From Stigmatella aurantiaca (GTDB lineage: Bacteria; Myxococcota; Myxococcia; Myxococcales; Myxococcaceae), in NCBI RefSeq assembly GCF_900109545.1, contig NZ_FOAP01000007.1:1-64000 (forward strand): DNA of 64,000 nt. Reading direction: 5' to 3'. Every line of letters begins with the position of its first letter. Position 1 is the first letter of the stretch. The notes beneath the pieces were generated by a model that saw only the letters and a program-made list of their open reading frames with translations, searched no databases and had not been told where the DNA came from. Shown here in pieces: positions 35,849-44,965 of this stretch. The position numbers and the translations under genes were made by a program.

Positions 35849-37402
35849 ATGAACGAGAACGCACTCAACGCGAACGTGGGCCTCAAACTGCGGGGCTTGC
35901 GGCTCGCACGGAACATCAAGCAGACGGATGCCGCGAAGGACCTGGGGGTCTCCCCCGCGTACCTGAACCTCATCGAGAAGGGCAAGCGGGTGATGCCCTT
36001 CCCGCTGCTGTGGAAGGCGCTGCGCTACTTCGATCAGGACCCCGAGCAGTTCATGTCCACGCTGGGCGAAGGCCGCGTGGACGAGGCCCTGGCGAAGCTC
36101 CTGGACGAGCCGCTCCTGAAGAGCCTGGACATCGACTCCGAGTCCCTCCAGAGCCTGTCGGCGGAGCCGAAGCTCGCGGGCACCGTGGCCGCCCTCTTCA
36201 ACCTCTACAAGAACACGCGCACCCAGCTGGAGAACGTGCTGACGCAGCTGTCCGCCGAGGAGCGGACGCGCGCCCAGACGGGACAGACTGGCGGCACCGG
36301 CCCCGGGCTGCGCTTCGACTACTCGCCCTTCGACGAGGTGAGCGACTTCCTGGAGTCCCACCGCAACTACTTCCCGGAGCTGGAGGAGCAGGCGGAGGCG
36401 ATGCGCCGGGACTTCCAGCTGGAGCGGCTGCTCACCAGCGCCCAGCTCATCCGCTTGCTGGAGGAGCGCTTCGGGTTCCGGGTGCAGTTCGAGCATGCGC
36501 CCAGCGGCTCGTCCGTGGTGCGCCGGTTGGACCTGGAGGAGCAGACGCTCACGCTCTCGCCGGACCTCACCGAGCAGCCGCTGAAGTTCCAGGTGGCCAC
36601 CAGCCTCGGCCTGCTGCTGATGGACCGGGAGAAGCTGGTGGAGCGCATCGTGGGGCATGGCCGCACCCGCCACGCCGAGACGCAGCGGCTCATCAAGGTG
36701 AACCTGTCCAACTACTTCGCCGGCGCGCTGATGCTCCCTTACGGGGACTTCTTCAAGGAAGTGGAGCGCACGCGCTACGACGTGGAGCTCTTGTCCAACA
36801 TCTTCGGCACCACCTACGAGACGGTGGCCCACCGCTTCTGCAACCTCTCGGACCCGAAGCGCACGGGCATCCCCTTCCACTTCCTGCGCGCGGACATCGC
36901 CGGCAACATCTCCAAGCGCTACAGCGGCACGGGGCTCAAGTTCGCCACGGGCGGCGGCTCGTGCGGCAAGTGGGCCGTGCACCTGGCCTTCCTCAACCCC
37001 GGCCAGCTCACGCGCCAGTATTCGATGATGCCGGACGGGGCCACCTACTTCTGCTTCGCCAAGGTGCAGCTCCAGCCCATCGAGGGCTCCATCGTCAAGG
37101 GCACCGCCTACTCCATTGGCCTGGGCACCCACGCGGAGAACGCCAAGTACCTGGCCTATGGGCTGCCGACCAACGACTTGCGCAAGGACGCGGTGGCCAG
37201 CGGCATCACCTGCCGCTTCTGCGAGCGGACCGATTGCAACCAGCGCTCCGCGGCCAGCTACCGCTTCGCCTTCGCTTTTGACGAATACACCAAGAAGGAC
37301 TGCTTCTTCTCGCCCCTGCTCGTCCACGAGGGCGGCAAGGGCGAGCGGGGAGAGCCCCTGGACAAGGCGCCGCGGCGCCGGAACAAGGACGGCGAGGGCT
37401 GA
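35849..37402 (+). CDS. ScfR/RamB-type XRE regulator with IrrE-like and DUF2083 domains
   Basis: 517 aa from ATG 35849 (AGGG just upstream; the open frame from 35789 adds residues that overlap the operator boxes). An N-terminal HTH_3 domain (LRLARNIKQTDAAKDLGVSP and AYLNLIEKGKR) is followed by a coiled region, an ImmA/IrrE-like domain without a clear HExxH (ATSLGLLLMDREKLVERIVG), and a C-terminal DUF2083 domain with paired cysteines (ITCRFCERTDC). The architecture is that of short-chain fatty acyl regulators (RamB, MldR, ScfR), which sense acyl-CoA or propionate metabolism. It is divergent from the bufferin-like operon across 261 nt. Confidence 0.88.
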   Translation: MNENALNANVGLKLRGLRLARNIKQTDAAKDLGVSPAYLNLIEKGKRVMPFPLLWKALRYFDQDPEQFMSTLGEGRVDEALAKLLDEPLLKSLDIDSESLQSLSAEPKLAGTVAALFNLYKNTRTQLENVLTQLSAEERTRAQTGQTGGTGPGLRFDYSPFDEVSDFLESHRNYFPELEEQAEAMRRDFQLERLLTSAQLIRLLEERFGFRVQFEHAPSGSSVVRRLDLEEQTLTLSPDLTEQPLKFQVATSLGLLLMDREKLVERIVGHGRTRHAETQRLIKVNLSNYFAGALMLPYGDFFKEVERTRYDVELLSNIFGTTYETVAHRFCNLSDPKRTGIPFHFLRADIAGNISKRYSGTGLKFATGGGSCGKWAVHLAFLNPGQLTRQYSMMPDGATYFCFAKVQLQPIEGSIVKGTAYSIGLGTHAENAKYLAYGLPTNDLRKDAVASGITCRFCERTDCNQRSAASYRFAFAFDEYTKKDCFFSPLLVHEGGKGERGEPLDKAPRRRNKDGEG

Positions 37403-37437
37403 CACCCTCTCCGGGCCGGTATAAGAGCCCCCTCACG

Positions 37438-38307
37438 ATGAGCCTGACGGACAGCGAACGCGCCCACATTCAGAAAGCCCTCCAGACGCAGCGCGACGCG
37501 CTCGCGGCCCTGCGCTTCACCGGCAGCCCCACGGAGGTCGGCAACGGGCTGATCCAGCTTGCCGAGCTTCACGGCATGCTCGAGGACCATGCCGGCAGCC
37601 GCCAGAGCTACGAAGAGGCGCTCGGCTTCTTCAAGACCGCGGGCAACAAGGCGGGCCAGGCCCAGGCGCTCTATGGGCTGGGCATCGTGCGGGCGAACTT
37701 CGAGGACCACCCGGGCGCCATCGAGCGCCTGGCGCAGGCGGCGGCCCTCTACAACGAGCTGAAGGACCAGGAGGGCGAGGCGCTCTGCCGGGCCTGCGTC
37801 GGTGAGTCCCTGCGCGCGCTCGGGCACACGGACGGCGCCGAGGAGAAGTACCAGGAGGCGCTGATCCTCTTCCGCCAGCACCGGAACACCCAGCGCGTGG
37901 CCGCGCTGCTGCTGGACATCGGCGACATCCGCATGGAGGCCGGGGACTACAAGCGGGCCCGGGAGCGCTTCCTGGAGGCCCTCTCGCTGCTGGAGAAGGG
38001 CGAGGACCCCGAGCCGCTGGCGCTCTGCCAGCTGCTGCTCGGTGAGTCGGAGGGGCTGCTCGGCAACCACGAGGCGGCGCGCCCTCACCTGCTCCAGGCG
38101 GTGTCGCTGTACGGACAGCTGCACGAGCACGCCTTCGAAGCCCGGGCGCGGTGGGACCTGGCCCTGGCGTGCTACCACCAGCAGGACTGGCCGGCGGCGC
38201 GGGCCCAGCTCGAGGCGGTGCTGCCCCTCTACGAGGAGCAGGGCCGCGCGGACGAGGCCGCCAAGGTGCGCAACGTGCTGGCGCACTTCACCGCGCGCGG
38301 GGTGTGA
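37438..38307 (+). CDS. TPR-repeat protein
   Basis: 289 aa, no signal peptide, cytoplasmic. At least six tetratricopeptide units are visible (SRQSYEEALGFFKTAGNKAG, AEEKYQEALILFRQHRN, ARERFLEALSLLEKGED and ARAQLEAVLPLYEEQGRADE). Such proteins act as protein-interaction scaffolds; no other domain is present. It begins 36 nt after the ScfR-type regulator on the same strand and may be cotranscribed with it. The ribosome-binding site is weak. It is convergent with the DUF1634 gene, 1 nt away. Confidence 0.8.
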   Translation: MSLTDSERAHIQKALQTQRDALAALRFTGSPTEVGNGLIQLAELHGMLEDHAGSRQSYEEALGFFKTAGNKAGQAQALYGLGIVRANFEDHPGAIERLAQAAALYNELKDQEGEALCRACVGESLRALGHTDGAEEKYQEALILFRQHRNTQRVAALLLDIGDIRMEAGDYKRARERFLEALSLLEKGEDPEPLALCQLLLGESEGLLGNHEAARPHLLQAVSLYGQLHEHAFEARARWDLALACYHQQDWPAARAQLEAVLPLYEEQGRADEAAKVRNVLAHFTARGV

Positions 38308-38308
38308 C

Positions 38309-38743
38309 TCAGGCGTGCATGCCCGAGCTCACCGCGAACGCCAGCATCCCCAGGATGCCCACGGCGTAGAGCGCGTAGCGCCACTCCCCGCGCAGCCCCA
38401 GCATGGTGCCGGCCACCGCCAGCCGGGCCACCGGCGTCATCAGCAGCAGTGACGCCGCGCCCTTGCGCAGCGTGTCGATGGAGACGGCCACATCCTGGGA
38501 TTGCGGCAACACCTCCAGGACGAGCGACGCGAGGAACATCCCCCCGCTGATCAGCGCCCCGCCCTGGAGAATCCGGACGATCCACCGCTCTCCAGCGGCC
38601 GCGCGTCCGATCCGCTTCTGGGCCCGGGCGGCCGGCACCGCCACGGGTGCGCGAAGCGGCTCCGAGCCATCCAGCGCCGTACCTTCCCCCTGCGGCGGTG
38701 CCACCGGTACCGCCGCCTCCCTCACTTCAAGATGCTCGGCCAC
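38309..38743 (-). CDS. DUF1634 membrane protein
   Basis: 144 aa from GTG 38743, which has AGGGAGG about 8 nt upstream and overlaps the TauE/SafE gene end by 22 nt; the open frame continues to 38854 only as antisense-like sequence. After a Pro/Ala-rich cytoplasmic stretch there are three membrane segments (LQGGALISGGMFLASLVLEV, SLLLMTPVARLAVAGTMLG and ALYAVGILGMLAFAVSS) with the SIDTLRKG loop typical of DUF1634. DUF1634 genes regularly accompany TauE/SafE exporters, as here, so it is probably an accessory subunit. Confidence 0.82.
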   Translation of the reverse strand: MAEHLEVREAAVPVAPPQGEGTALDGSEPLRAPVAVPAARAQKRIGRAAAGERWIVRILQGGALISGGMFLASLVLEVLPQSQDVAVSIDTLRKGAASLLLMTPVARLAVAGTMLGLRGEWRYALYAVGILGMLAFAVSSGMHA

Positions 38744-39501
38744 AATCCCGCGCCTCCCTTCCACAACATCTGCACCGCCACCACCAGCAGCAGCCCCGCG
38801 AACAGCCTCTTGAGCACCGTGGTGGAGACGTATGGCATCAGCCGGCTGCCGCAATGGGCGCCCGCCAGCACGCCGACAATCAAGGGAGACACGAGCGCCA
38901 GCTTGAGGTGCCCGCGCCAGGCGTAGGAGGCCACGCTCGCGGCCCCCGTCACGCCAATCATCAGGCTGCTGGTGGCGCTGGCCACCTTGAAGGGCACGCC
39001 CATGCCATAGCTCATCAGCGGCACCTTGAGCGGCCCCCCACCCACGCCCAGCAGGGCTGACAACCCGCCCGCCACGAACGAGCCCGAGACGCCCAGGGGG
39101 TAGTTCTCCGGCGTGTAGCGCTCCTGCACCGCCTCCCCCTTCGGGGAGCGCACCAGCAGAATCTGAAGGCCGACGTAGAGGGCGAACAGGCCAAACACCA
39201 CCGCCACCATCGCCGGGGCGATGTAGACCGCCACCAGCCCGCCGATGATGGCGCCCATCACCGTGGCCAGCTCCAGGGTCAACCCCAGGCGGATGTCACT
39301 CAGGCGCTTGTCCACGTAGCTGGCCGCTGCCGCACACGAGCCGGCCACCACACACATGAGGCTCGCCGGCACCGCCTCTTCCACCGGCAGCTTGAAGCCC
39401 AGCACCAGCAGCGGCACCAGCACCACCCCGCCGCCCACCCCGAGCAGTGAGCCCGCCAGACCCGCAACCATCCCCGCGGCAATGAGCAGTAGAACCGTCA
39501 T
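38722..39501 (-). CDS. TauE/SafE-family sulfite/organosulfonate exporter
   Basis: 259 aa with eight predicted membrane helices. The duplicated family motif occurs at the start of each half: GLAGSLLGVGGGVVLVPLLV and GGLSALLGVGGGPLKVPLM. The family exports sulfite, sulfoacetate and related anions across the inner membrane. The downstream DUF1634 gene overlaps by 22 nt and is probably cotranscribed. No sulfur-oxidation gene lies nearby, so the substrate is open. Confidence 0.9.
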   Translation of the reverse strand: MTVLLLIAAGMVAGLAGSLLGVGGGVVLVPLLVLGFKLPVEEAVPASLMCVVAGSCAAAASYVDKRLSDIRLGLTLELATVMGAIIGGLVAVYIAPAMVAVVFGLFALYVGLQILLVRSPKGEAVQERYTPENYPLGVSGSFVAGGLSALLGVGGGPLKVPLMSYGMGVPFKVASATSSLMIGVTGAASVASYAWRGHLKLALVSPLIVGVLAGAHCGSRLMPYVSTTVLKRLFAGLLLVVAVQMLWKGGAGLWPSILK

Positions 39502-39598
39502 CTCGCCACTGAGAATAGGGGCCGGTCCTGGCTTCGGATAGCGGCATTCCCCCCCGCCCTCCGGGCTCGCCTGGACGGCCGCTTCCCTCGCGTGGACA

Positions 39599-39623
39599 GC
39601 TCACCCTGTCAGACAAGGTGAGC
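39599..39623 (-). terminator. Terminator-like hairpin downstream of the 39653 gene
   Basis: GCTCACC (39599-39605) and GGTGAGC (39617-39623) form a 7-bp stem 30 nt beyond the stop of the minus-strand gene ending at 39653. There is no U tract. Confidence 0.4.
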
Positions 39624-39652
39624 GTTGAGTACCCGGCTCCGCAAGCCCTGAA

Positions 39653-40546
39653 TCAGGCGACGCACGCGCCGATGACGCCTTCGGGAAACTCGTCCAGGAA
39701 GCGGGCACGCGTGCGCGGGGTGAAGGTGCCCCGGGCCATGTAGACCAACAGGCGCCGCAGCACGCCCCGGGCCTGCTCCAGCGACCCTTCCACCTCGGCG
39801 AAGAAGTCGAAGCCATCATGCCGGTACAGCTCGTGGAAGCTCAGCTGCGAGTACGCGGGCAGCCCGCGCAGACGGCCCAGCGGGCTGGAGAGGACGAGCC
39901 CCTTCACGTAGAGCCCCCGGACCCACCCATCCACCTGCGCCTTGGTGGGCGCCTGTCCGGCACGCTCCTGCGTGGCCAGCCGCACCAGTTCGTAGATGCC
40001 GCGCCCGATGCCCCGGTAGGGGAACCCCGAACGCTTGATGACCTGGAACCGCTCCCGCAGGGCGGCGGTGCCCAGCGGCTCCTTGCCGTCCAGCTCCCGG
40101 AGGTAGAACAGCGTCTGGACCCATTCGATCTGCTGGTGCGCCTCCAGCGCGCGCACCCCCCGGCGGCGGTGGGCCACCACCATCCGCTCCACCTCGCCGT
40201 GAAGCCGCCGGTCCAGGCACAGGTGCAGGAAGTAGCCCGCCAGCAACGCCAGGCCCGGCTCGGTGCCCACCAGCGCCCCCGTGGCCACCAGCTCCGCCAT
40301 CTTCAGCCCCAGCCCCACCGGGGCATGCTCATGGTAGAGCCGCGCGAAGGCCGAGAGGTCCTGCGCCGGCAGCAGCGCGGACATGCCGCCCCGGAGCCCC
40401 TCGTACAGCGGAAGCGCGGGAAGCGCGGCGCCGAAGCGCGCGTACGGCAGGTCCTCGGACAGGGCCCGGGCAATGTCCGCGGGCAGGTCGCCCGGCTGGG
40501 CGGCGAGCCGCTCGATGGCTGTCAGGTGCAACAACATCGTGGGCAT
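39653..40546 (-). CDS. Conserved His-rich protein, possibly zinc-dependent phospholipase C-like
   Basis: 297 aa, no signal peptide. Helical sequence with well spaced histidines: LLHLTAIERLA at the N-terminus, FARLYHEHAPVGLG, GYFLHLCLDRRLHGEVERMV and LSFHELYRHDGFDFF. The opening, with GAALPALPLYEG and the later GYFLHxxxD, resembles the pattern of zinc-dependent phospholipase C-like hypothetical proteins, but the match is partial and catalytic function is unproven. It stands alone, divergent from pepA across 129 nt. Confidence 0.6.
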   Translation of the reverse strand: MPTMLLHLTAIERLAAQPGDLPADIARALSEDLPYARFGAALPALPLYEGLRGGMSALLPAQDLSAFARLYHEHAPVGLGLKMAELVATGALVGTEPGLALLAGYFLHLCLDRRLHGEVERMVVAHRRRGVRALEAHQQIEWVQTLFYLRELDGKEPLGTAALRERFQVIKRSGFPYRGIGRGIYELVRLATQERAGQAPTKAQVDGWVRGLYVKGLVLSSPLGRLRGLPAYSQLSFHELYRHDGFDFFAEVEGSLEQARGVLRRLLVYMARGTFTPRTRARFLDEFPEGVIGACVA

Positions 40547-40675
40547 GCCGGGCCACTGCTACCCAGCGCGGCGCATCATTGCAATGGCCGAATGAATCCG
40601 GCGCTTTGCGTGTGACAGGGGCAGCGGTACAGTCCGCGCCGCTTTCTTCCCCCTCCTCTGGAGCCCATCCCCATC

Positions 40676-42280
40676 ATGAACTTCAGCTTCGCCTCCGGCG
40701 ACGCCGTGCGGGCCGGCGGTGCCCTGCTCGTCATCCCCCTGTTCGACGGCGACCTTGGAGACACCCCGCCCTCCGCGCTGGCCTCCGCCGAGAAGGCCCT
40801 GGAAGGCAAGCTGAGAGCCGCCGCCGCCCAGGAAGGCTTCAAGGCCAAGGCGGATCAAAGCGTGTCCATTCACACGCTGGGCCGGCTCGCCGCCGATCGC
40901 GTGCTGCTGCTGGGCCTGGGCTCGCGCGCGAAGTTCACCCCCGAGGTGCTGCGCCTGGCCGCGGGCCGCGCCGCCAAGGCCGCCCAGAAGCTCAAGCTGG
41001 CCGACCTCACCTTCACCCTGCCCGGCACCGAACAGCCCGAGGAGGCCGTGCGGGCCATCGTCGAGGGGCTGCTGCTCGGCGCCTACCGGTTCGACCACTA
41101 CAAGAGCAGCGCCAAGGAGGAGAAGCCCTCGCCCCGGGCCACCACCGTGCGGCTCGTGCTGCCGGAGGGGGTGCAGAAGTCCCCCGCGCTGGAGCAGGCG
41201 CTGGAGCTGGGTCGGCGCGTGGCCGAGGCCACCAACTGGGCGAGGGACCTGGTCAACGAGCCGCCCAACGTGGTGAACCCCGAGCGCCTCGCGCAGGCCG
41301 CCCAGGAGGCCGCCAAGGAGTCCGGCCTCAAGGCCACCATCGGGGGCCAGCGCGACATCGAGCGCCTGGACATGGGCATGTTCCTGGCCGTGGCCCGGGG
41401 CAGCATCAACGAGCCCCGGCTCATCCACGTGGTTTACACGCCGAAGAACCCCAAGGACGCCAAGCGGGCGCCCCTGGCGCTCGTGGGCAAGGCCATCACG
41501 TTCGACTCCGGAGGCCTGTCGCTCAAGCCCTCGGACTCGATGATCGACATGAAGACGGACATGGCCGGCTCGGCGGCGGTGCTGGGCGCCATGAAGGTGA
41601 TTGGCGCGCTCAAGCCCCCCTTCCCCGTGCACGCCTTCATCGGCGCGTGCGAGAACATGCCCTCGGGCAACGCGTACCGTCCGGGCGACATCCTCACCTC
41701 GCGCCTGGGCAAGACGGTGGAGATCACCAACACGGACGCCGAGGGGCGGCTCGTGCTGGGCGACATCCTCACCTGGGCCTGCGAGCACAAGCCCTCGGCG
41801 GTCATCGATCTGGCCACGCTGACGGGCGCCTGCGTGGTGGCCCTGGGCAACTACATCGTGGGCGCGTTCGGTGAGCACGACGCCACGGTGGCCGCGGTGC
41901 TGGAGGCGGCGCGCGCGGCGGGCGAGGAGTTCTGGCGGATGCCCGTCACGGATCTCCAGAAGGACGCGCTGCGCTCCGAGGTGGCGGACATGAAGAACTC
42001 GGGCGAGCGCTGGGGCGGCGCCATCAACGCGGCCCTGTTCCTGCGCGAGTTCGTGGGCGCCACGCCGTGGGTGCACCTGGACATCGCCGGCCCGTCGCAG
42101 AGCCCCAAGGAGCGCGGCTACTTCAACAAGGGCGCCACGGGCGTGGGTGTGCGCTCGCTGGTGGAGTACGTGCGGCAGCGCACCGCCGAGGTGGCCGCCC
42201 ACCCGGAGGAAGAAGCCGCCGCGCCAGTCAAGCCCGCCAAGGGCGCCAAGCCCGCCAAGGGCAAGGCCCCGCGCGCCTGA
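40676..42280 (+). CDS. pepA: Leucyl aminopeptidase (M17 cytosol aminopeptidase)
   Basis: 534 aa. The N-terminal macro-like domain is followed by the catalytic domain with NWARDLVNEPPNVVNP, the metal-site lysine and Asp in GKAITFDSGGLSLKPS, MIDMKTDMAGSAAV, and the family signature NTDAEGRLVL. It removes N-terminal residues from peptides with two metal ions, as a hexamer. An unusual Lys/Ala/Pro tail (about 515-534; KPAKGAKPAKGKAP) extends beyond the usual end (about 500 aa) and could bind nucleic acid or be disordered. E. coli PepA also binds DNA, so this is worth noting but unproven. A strong bidirectional hairpin follows. Confidence 0.95.
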   Translation: MNFSFASGDAVRAGGALLVIPLFDGDLGDTPPSALASAEKALEGKLRAAAAQEGFKAKADQSVSIHTLGRLAADRVLLLGLGSRAKFTPEVLRLAAGRAAKAAQKLKLADLTFTLPGTEQPEEAVRAIVEGLLLGAYRFDHYKSSAKEEKPSPRATTVRLVLPEGVQKSPALEQALELGRRVAEATNWARDLVNEPPNVVNPERLAQAAQEAAKESGLKATIGGQRDIERLDMGMFLAVARGSINEPRLIHVVYTPKNPKDAKRAPLALVGKAITFDSGGLSLKPSDSMIDMKTDMAGSAAVLGAMKVIGALKPPFPVHAFIGACENMPSGNAYRPGDILTSRLGKTVEITNTDAEGRLVLGDILTWACEHKPSAVIDLATLTGACVVALGNYIVGAFGEHDATVAAVLEAARAAGEEFWRMPVTDLQKDALRSEVADMKNSGERWGGAINAALFLREFVGATPWVHLDIAGPSQSPKERGYFNKGATGVGVRSLVEYVRQRTAEVAAHPEEEAAAPVKPAKGAKPAKGKAPRA

Positions 42281-42289
42281 GCCCGCTTG

Positions 42290-42316
42290 CCGGTGAGGGG
42301 TTCACCCCCTCACCGG
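42290..42316. terminator. Bidirectional hairpin between pepA and the convergent lipoprotein gene
   Basis: CCGGTGAGGGG (42290-42300) and CCCCTCACCGG (42306-42316) form a perfect 11-bp stem with loop TTCAC, 10 nt after the pepA stop and 12 nt beyond the opposite stop. No U tract. Confidence 0.65.
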
Positions 42317-42327
42317 GCGTCCGGCGG

Positions 42328-42900
42328 TCAGCCCTGATTAGGCAACGGCCGGACGGCACCGAAGAGGTCCTCCACGCTGCGCTCGCAGTCATCGCAAGCC
42401 TTCGCGGGCCACGTGGCCAGCAGCATGAAGAGGTGGCCTGGGCTGCCCTCCGTCACCGCGACGCGGCCGTGCACGCCCTGCCCCACCTGAAAGTCGAAGC
42501 CCACCGCGCTGTCGGACAGCGGGAGCGGCTCCAATTCCGAAGACACGAAGTCTGGCTGCTCGCTCAGGCCCCGGTTCAGCTGCTCGGCAATTTGAGTGGG
42601 TGAGCCCACGGCGGGGGCCACCTGGAGCACCACCTGGGCCCCGGTCATCCGGTGCCGGAGGATGACGGGAACCGCGGCGCCATCGGAGGGCTCCTGCGGG
42701 GTGGACTCGTCGAGCTGCCACTCCGCGGCGGGCCGGACGATCTCGAAGCCCAGCTGCGCATCCACATAGCGGCGTGCCGGGGCGGTGGACTCCGCCGGGG
42801 CAACGCTCTGCTCAGCAGGCTCCCGGATCGCGGGCTTCGAAGCCCCGCACGCCGTGCACAGCACCCACACCGCACACCCCAGCCACCCCATCCGCCCCAT
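42328..42900 (-). CDS. Putative lipoprotein of unknown function
   Basis: 190 aa from ATG 42900, preceded by GGGGAG and followed by a lipoprotein signal (GWLGCAVWVLCTACG); the frame is open another 109 codons upstream but only as antisense of pyrF. After a Pro/Ala/Glu linker the mature domain begins ARRYVDAQLGFEIVRPAAEW, then VILRHRMTGAQVVLQV and a late CDDCERSVEDLFGAVR. This layout resembles small lipoproteins of the DcrB/PsbP-like type, in which a GFxIxxPxxW opening is common. The function is unknown. It begins 92 nt after pyrF on the same strand. Confidence 0.7.
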   Translation of the reverse strand: MGRMGWLGCAVWVLCTACGASKPAIREPAEQSVAPAESTAPARRYVDAQLGFEIVRPAAEWQLDESTPQEPSDGAAVPVILRHRMTGAQVVLQVAPAVGSPTQIAEQLNRGLSEQPDFVSSELEPLPLSDSAVGFDFQVGQGVHGRVAVTEGSPGHLFMLLATWPAKACDDCERSVEDLFGAVRPLPNQG

Positions 42901-42992
42901 GTCCCCACTCCCCGCCAGAATGCCCTGAGGGCGAAGTTGGCCATGCACCAGAAGGGCCGCCAGGGGCCCCCGGGCTCGAAGCGGAGCAGGTG

Positions 42993-43715
42993 TCAGCCGG
43001 ATGAAACTTCCAGGGCGAGGGCACGCGCGGCGGCCACCGGATCCGGGGCGGTGTGGACCGGCCGGCCCACGACGAGCAGGTCCGCCCCCGCGCGCACCGC
43101 GAAGGCCGGCGTCTCCGCACGGGCCTGGTCTCCCCGCTCCGCGCCCGCAGGACGGATGCCCGGAGTGCAGAGAAAGGGCGAGGGGCCAAGCAAGCGGCGA
43201 AGCCCCTCGGCTTCCCGGGGTGAGCACACGAGCCCGTCCGCCCCGGCGCGGACCGCCAGCTGCGCCAGCCGCTGGGCCGCTGCCTCGGGGGCGCTGGAGA
43301 AGCCGATGTCCGTCACATCCGCGGCGGACAGGGAGGTCAGCACCGTCACCGCGAGCACCCGGGGCGGGGGGTGGCCCTGGCGCTGAGCCCCCTCGCGCGC
43401 CCCCTTCACGGCGGCCTTCACCATCGCCTCGCCGCCCGCGGCGTGAACCGTGAGCAACGCCACCCCCAGGGCCCCGGCGCGCGCGGCCGCCAGCTCCACG
43501 GTGTTGGGAATGTCGTGCAGCTTCAGGTCGAGGAACACCCGGCCGCCCAGTTTCTGGAAGGCGGTCACCGCCGCTGGCCCGTGCTCGACGAACAGCGAGA
43601 GCCCCACCTTGGCGTAGCCCATGAAGGGCGCCACGCTCGAATAGAGGGCGAGCCCCTGCGCCAAGGGCATGTCCACGGCGAGCGCTAGCCGCTCGCGGGC
43701 GGCGGAACCGTCCAT
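42993..43715 (-). CDS. pyrF: Orotidine 5'-phosphate decarboxylase
   Basis: 240 aa from ATG 43715, which has GGAGGG upstream and overlaps the preceding stop by one base (TGATG). It catalyses the last step of UMP synthesis. The TIM-barrel active-site signature is [12 protein letters not shown] (Asp-x-Lys-x-x-Asp), with LALAVDMP at the start, [20 protein letters not shown] and the phosphate-gripper end TPGIRPAG and VVGRPV. It is coupled to the DUF4388 gene. No other pyrimidine gene is present in the window. Confidence 0.95.
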   Translation of the reverse strand: MDGSAARERLALAVDMPLAQGLALYSSVAPFMGYAKVGLSLFVEHGPAAVTAFQKLGGRVFLDLKLHDIPNTVELAAARAGALGVALLTVHAAGGEAMVKAAVKGAREGAQRQGHPPPRVLAVTVLTSLSAADVTDIGFSSAPEAAAQRLAQLAVRAGADGLVCSPREAEGLRRLLGPSPFLCTPGIRPAGAERGDQARAETPAFAVRAGADLLVVGRPVHTAPDPVAAARALALEVSSG

Positions 43716-44956
43716 CACGTCAATCCCTCCTGGAGGGCCCGGTAGGTGAGGGAGAGCTGGCCCGCGATGTCGGGCGGCAGCGCGTTCTGCGCGGTGAAGA
43801 GCGCATAGGAGACGAACGCATCGAGCGCCTCCAGCGTCAGCGCGCGCGAGAGCGCCTCGTCTCCGGAGGCCACGTTGTTGCGGATGAGCGCCACGTCCAC
43901 CCGCCCCTCCTCGTCCAGCGTCACCCCCGCATAGGCATCTTCCAGCCCGGCGGGAGGCGAATCGAGGAAGCTGCTGAGCATGTTCACATCGCGCCCCACC
44001 TCCTGGAGCGCGCGGTAGACCAGCGAGAGCAGCAGGTTGTAGCGGTCCTCGGGACCGAGCGTCTCTGGGGAGGGGCCCCAATCGAAGGAGCCCGCCGCAG
44101 CGGCGGCCTCCGGCAAGGGCTCAATCACCAGCTCCCCGGTGCCCAGCCGCTCCTCCACCCAGCTCAGGAAGGCATGGATGCTGCCTTCGTACGCGGGGCG
44201 AAGCTCCTTCAGCGTGACGCCCTGGCGGGCCCGGGCGAACAGCGCCTCTTCTCCCGGGGGAGCGGCCCGGGGGCCTGCCACCACCCGGGTGTCCTCCGGG
44301 TACAGGCGGCGCATGCGGTTGGTGGCCTCACCCCGCTTGATGCCCTGGATGACGAGATCCCTCGTGCGCTCGGGCAGCTTCACGACGTCCGAGACGGGCG
44401 GCTGCGTCTCCAGGAAGAGGAAGTTGCCCTCCATCATCTCGAAGAGGTTGAGCACCACCTCGCGCACCAGGAACGTCATGGCGTTGTAGAGGTTCGACTC
44501 GGAGACCATCCCCTCGGTGACGAGCACCTGGCCCAGCCGCCGCGAGGGCGTCACCAGGCTGACGGCGTGCAGGAGCTGCTCGGAGGTGATGAGCCCCAGC
44601 TGGACGATGACGGCCCCCAGGCGCTCGTAGCGCTCGGTGGACGTGGCGAAGACGACCTGCCCGTCCCGGAACGACACCGTGCGGCGCAGCGCGCCCTGCT
44701 GGATGACGAGCTGGCCGCTGCGGATGCCGGACAGGACGTGGGAGAACACGTCCTCCATGAACAGCGAGCCCAGATTCCCGGCGAAGTAGCCGATGAGATC
44801 CGGCGGCTCCCGGAGGAGGATCATCCCCTCCGGCGCATGGAAGTGCGCCGACAAGGGGCGCAGCGGGGACAAGCCCGCGGCGAGCGGCCGCTCGAGATCC
44901 AGAGCAACCGCTTCACCGGAGATACGAGGAGTGGCCTTGGGTCGTGGAGGCACCAC
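43715..44956 (-). CDS. DUF4388 (PatA-like N-terminal) domain protein
   Basis: 413 aa, cytoplasmic. The N-terminal DUF4388 domain (about 55-165) shows [20 protein letters not shown], then [20 protein letters not shown] and [16 protein letters not shown], with a second related unit ([20 protein letters not shown]). The rest is helical with no known catalytic motif. DUF4388 proteins are abundant in myxobacteria and often linked to signalling and polarity systems. The gene starts with consecutive GTG codons 9 nt after the DsbA-like gene and is coupled to pyrF, so the three are probably one transcript. Confidence 0.8.
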   Translation of the reverse strand: MVPPRPKATPRISGEAVALDLERPLAAGLSPLRPLSAHFHAPEGMILLREPPDLIGYFAGNLGSLFMEDVFSHVLSGIRSGQLVIQQGALRRTVSFRDGQVVFATSTERYERLGAVIVQLGLITSEQLLHAVSLVTPSRRLGQVLVTEGMVSESNLYNAMTFLVREVVLNLFEMMEGNFLFLETQPPVSDVVKLPERTRDLVIQGIKRGEATNRMRRLYPEDTRVVAGPRAAPPGEEALFARARQGVTLKELRPAYEGSIHAFLSWVEERLGTGELVIEPLPEAAAAAGSFDWGPSPETLGPEDRYNLLLSLVYRALQEVGRDVNMLSSFLDSPPAGLEDAYAGVTLDEEGRVDVALIRNNVASGDEALSRALTLEALDAFVSYALFTAQNALPPDIAGQLSLTYRALQEGLT

Positions 44957-44965
44957 GGGGCCACT

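Noticed and set aside
35666-37405. 579-aa minus-strand open frame antisense to the ScfR-type regulator
   Set aside because: It is the third-position shadow of a high-GC gene; composition is Val/Gly/Leu/Arg-rich with no family motif, while the plus strand shows clear HTH and DUF2083 domains.
38744-38854. Longer DUF1634 protein from 38854
   Set aside because: The extra residues read as an out-of-frame shadow of the TauE gene; GTG 38743 has AGGGAGG.
40559-42202. 547-aa minus-strand open frame antisense to pepA
   Set aside because: Pure His/Arg/Gly/Gln-rich shadow of the leucyl aminopeptidase gene; no start context.
42900-43227. Extended N-terminus of the 42328 lipoprotein
   Set aside because: The extension is antisense to pyrF; ATG 42900 has GGGGAG and is followed at once by a lipobox signal.
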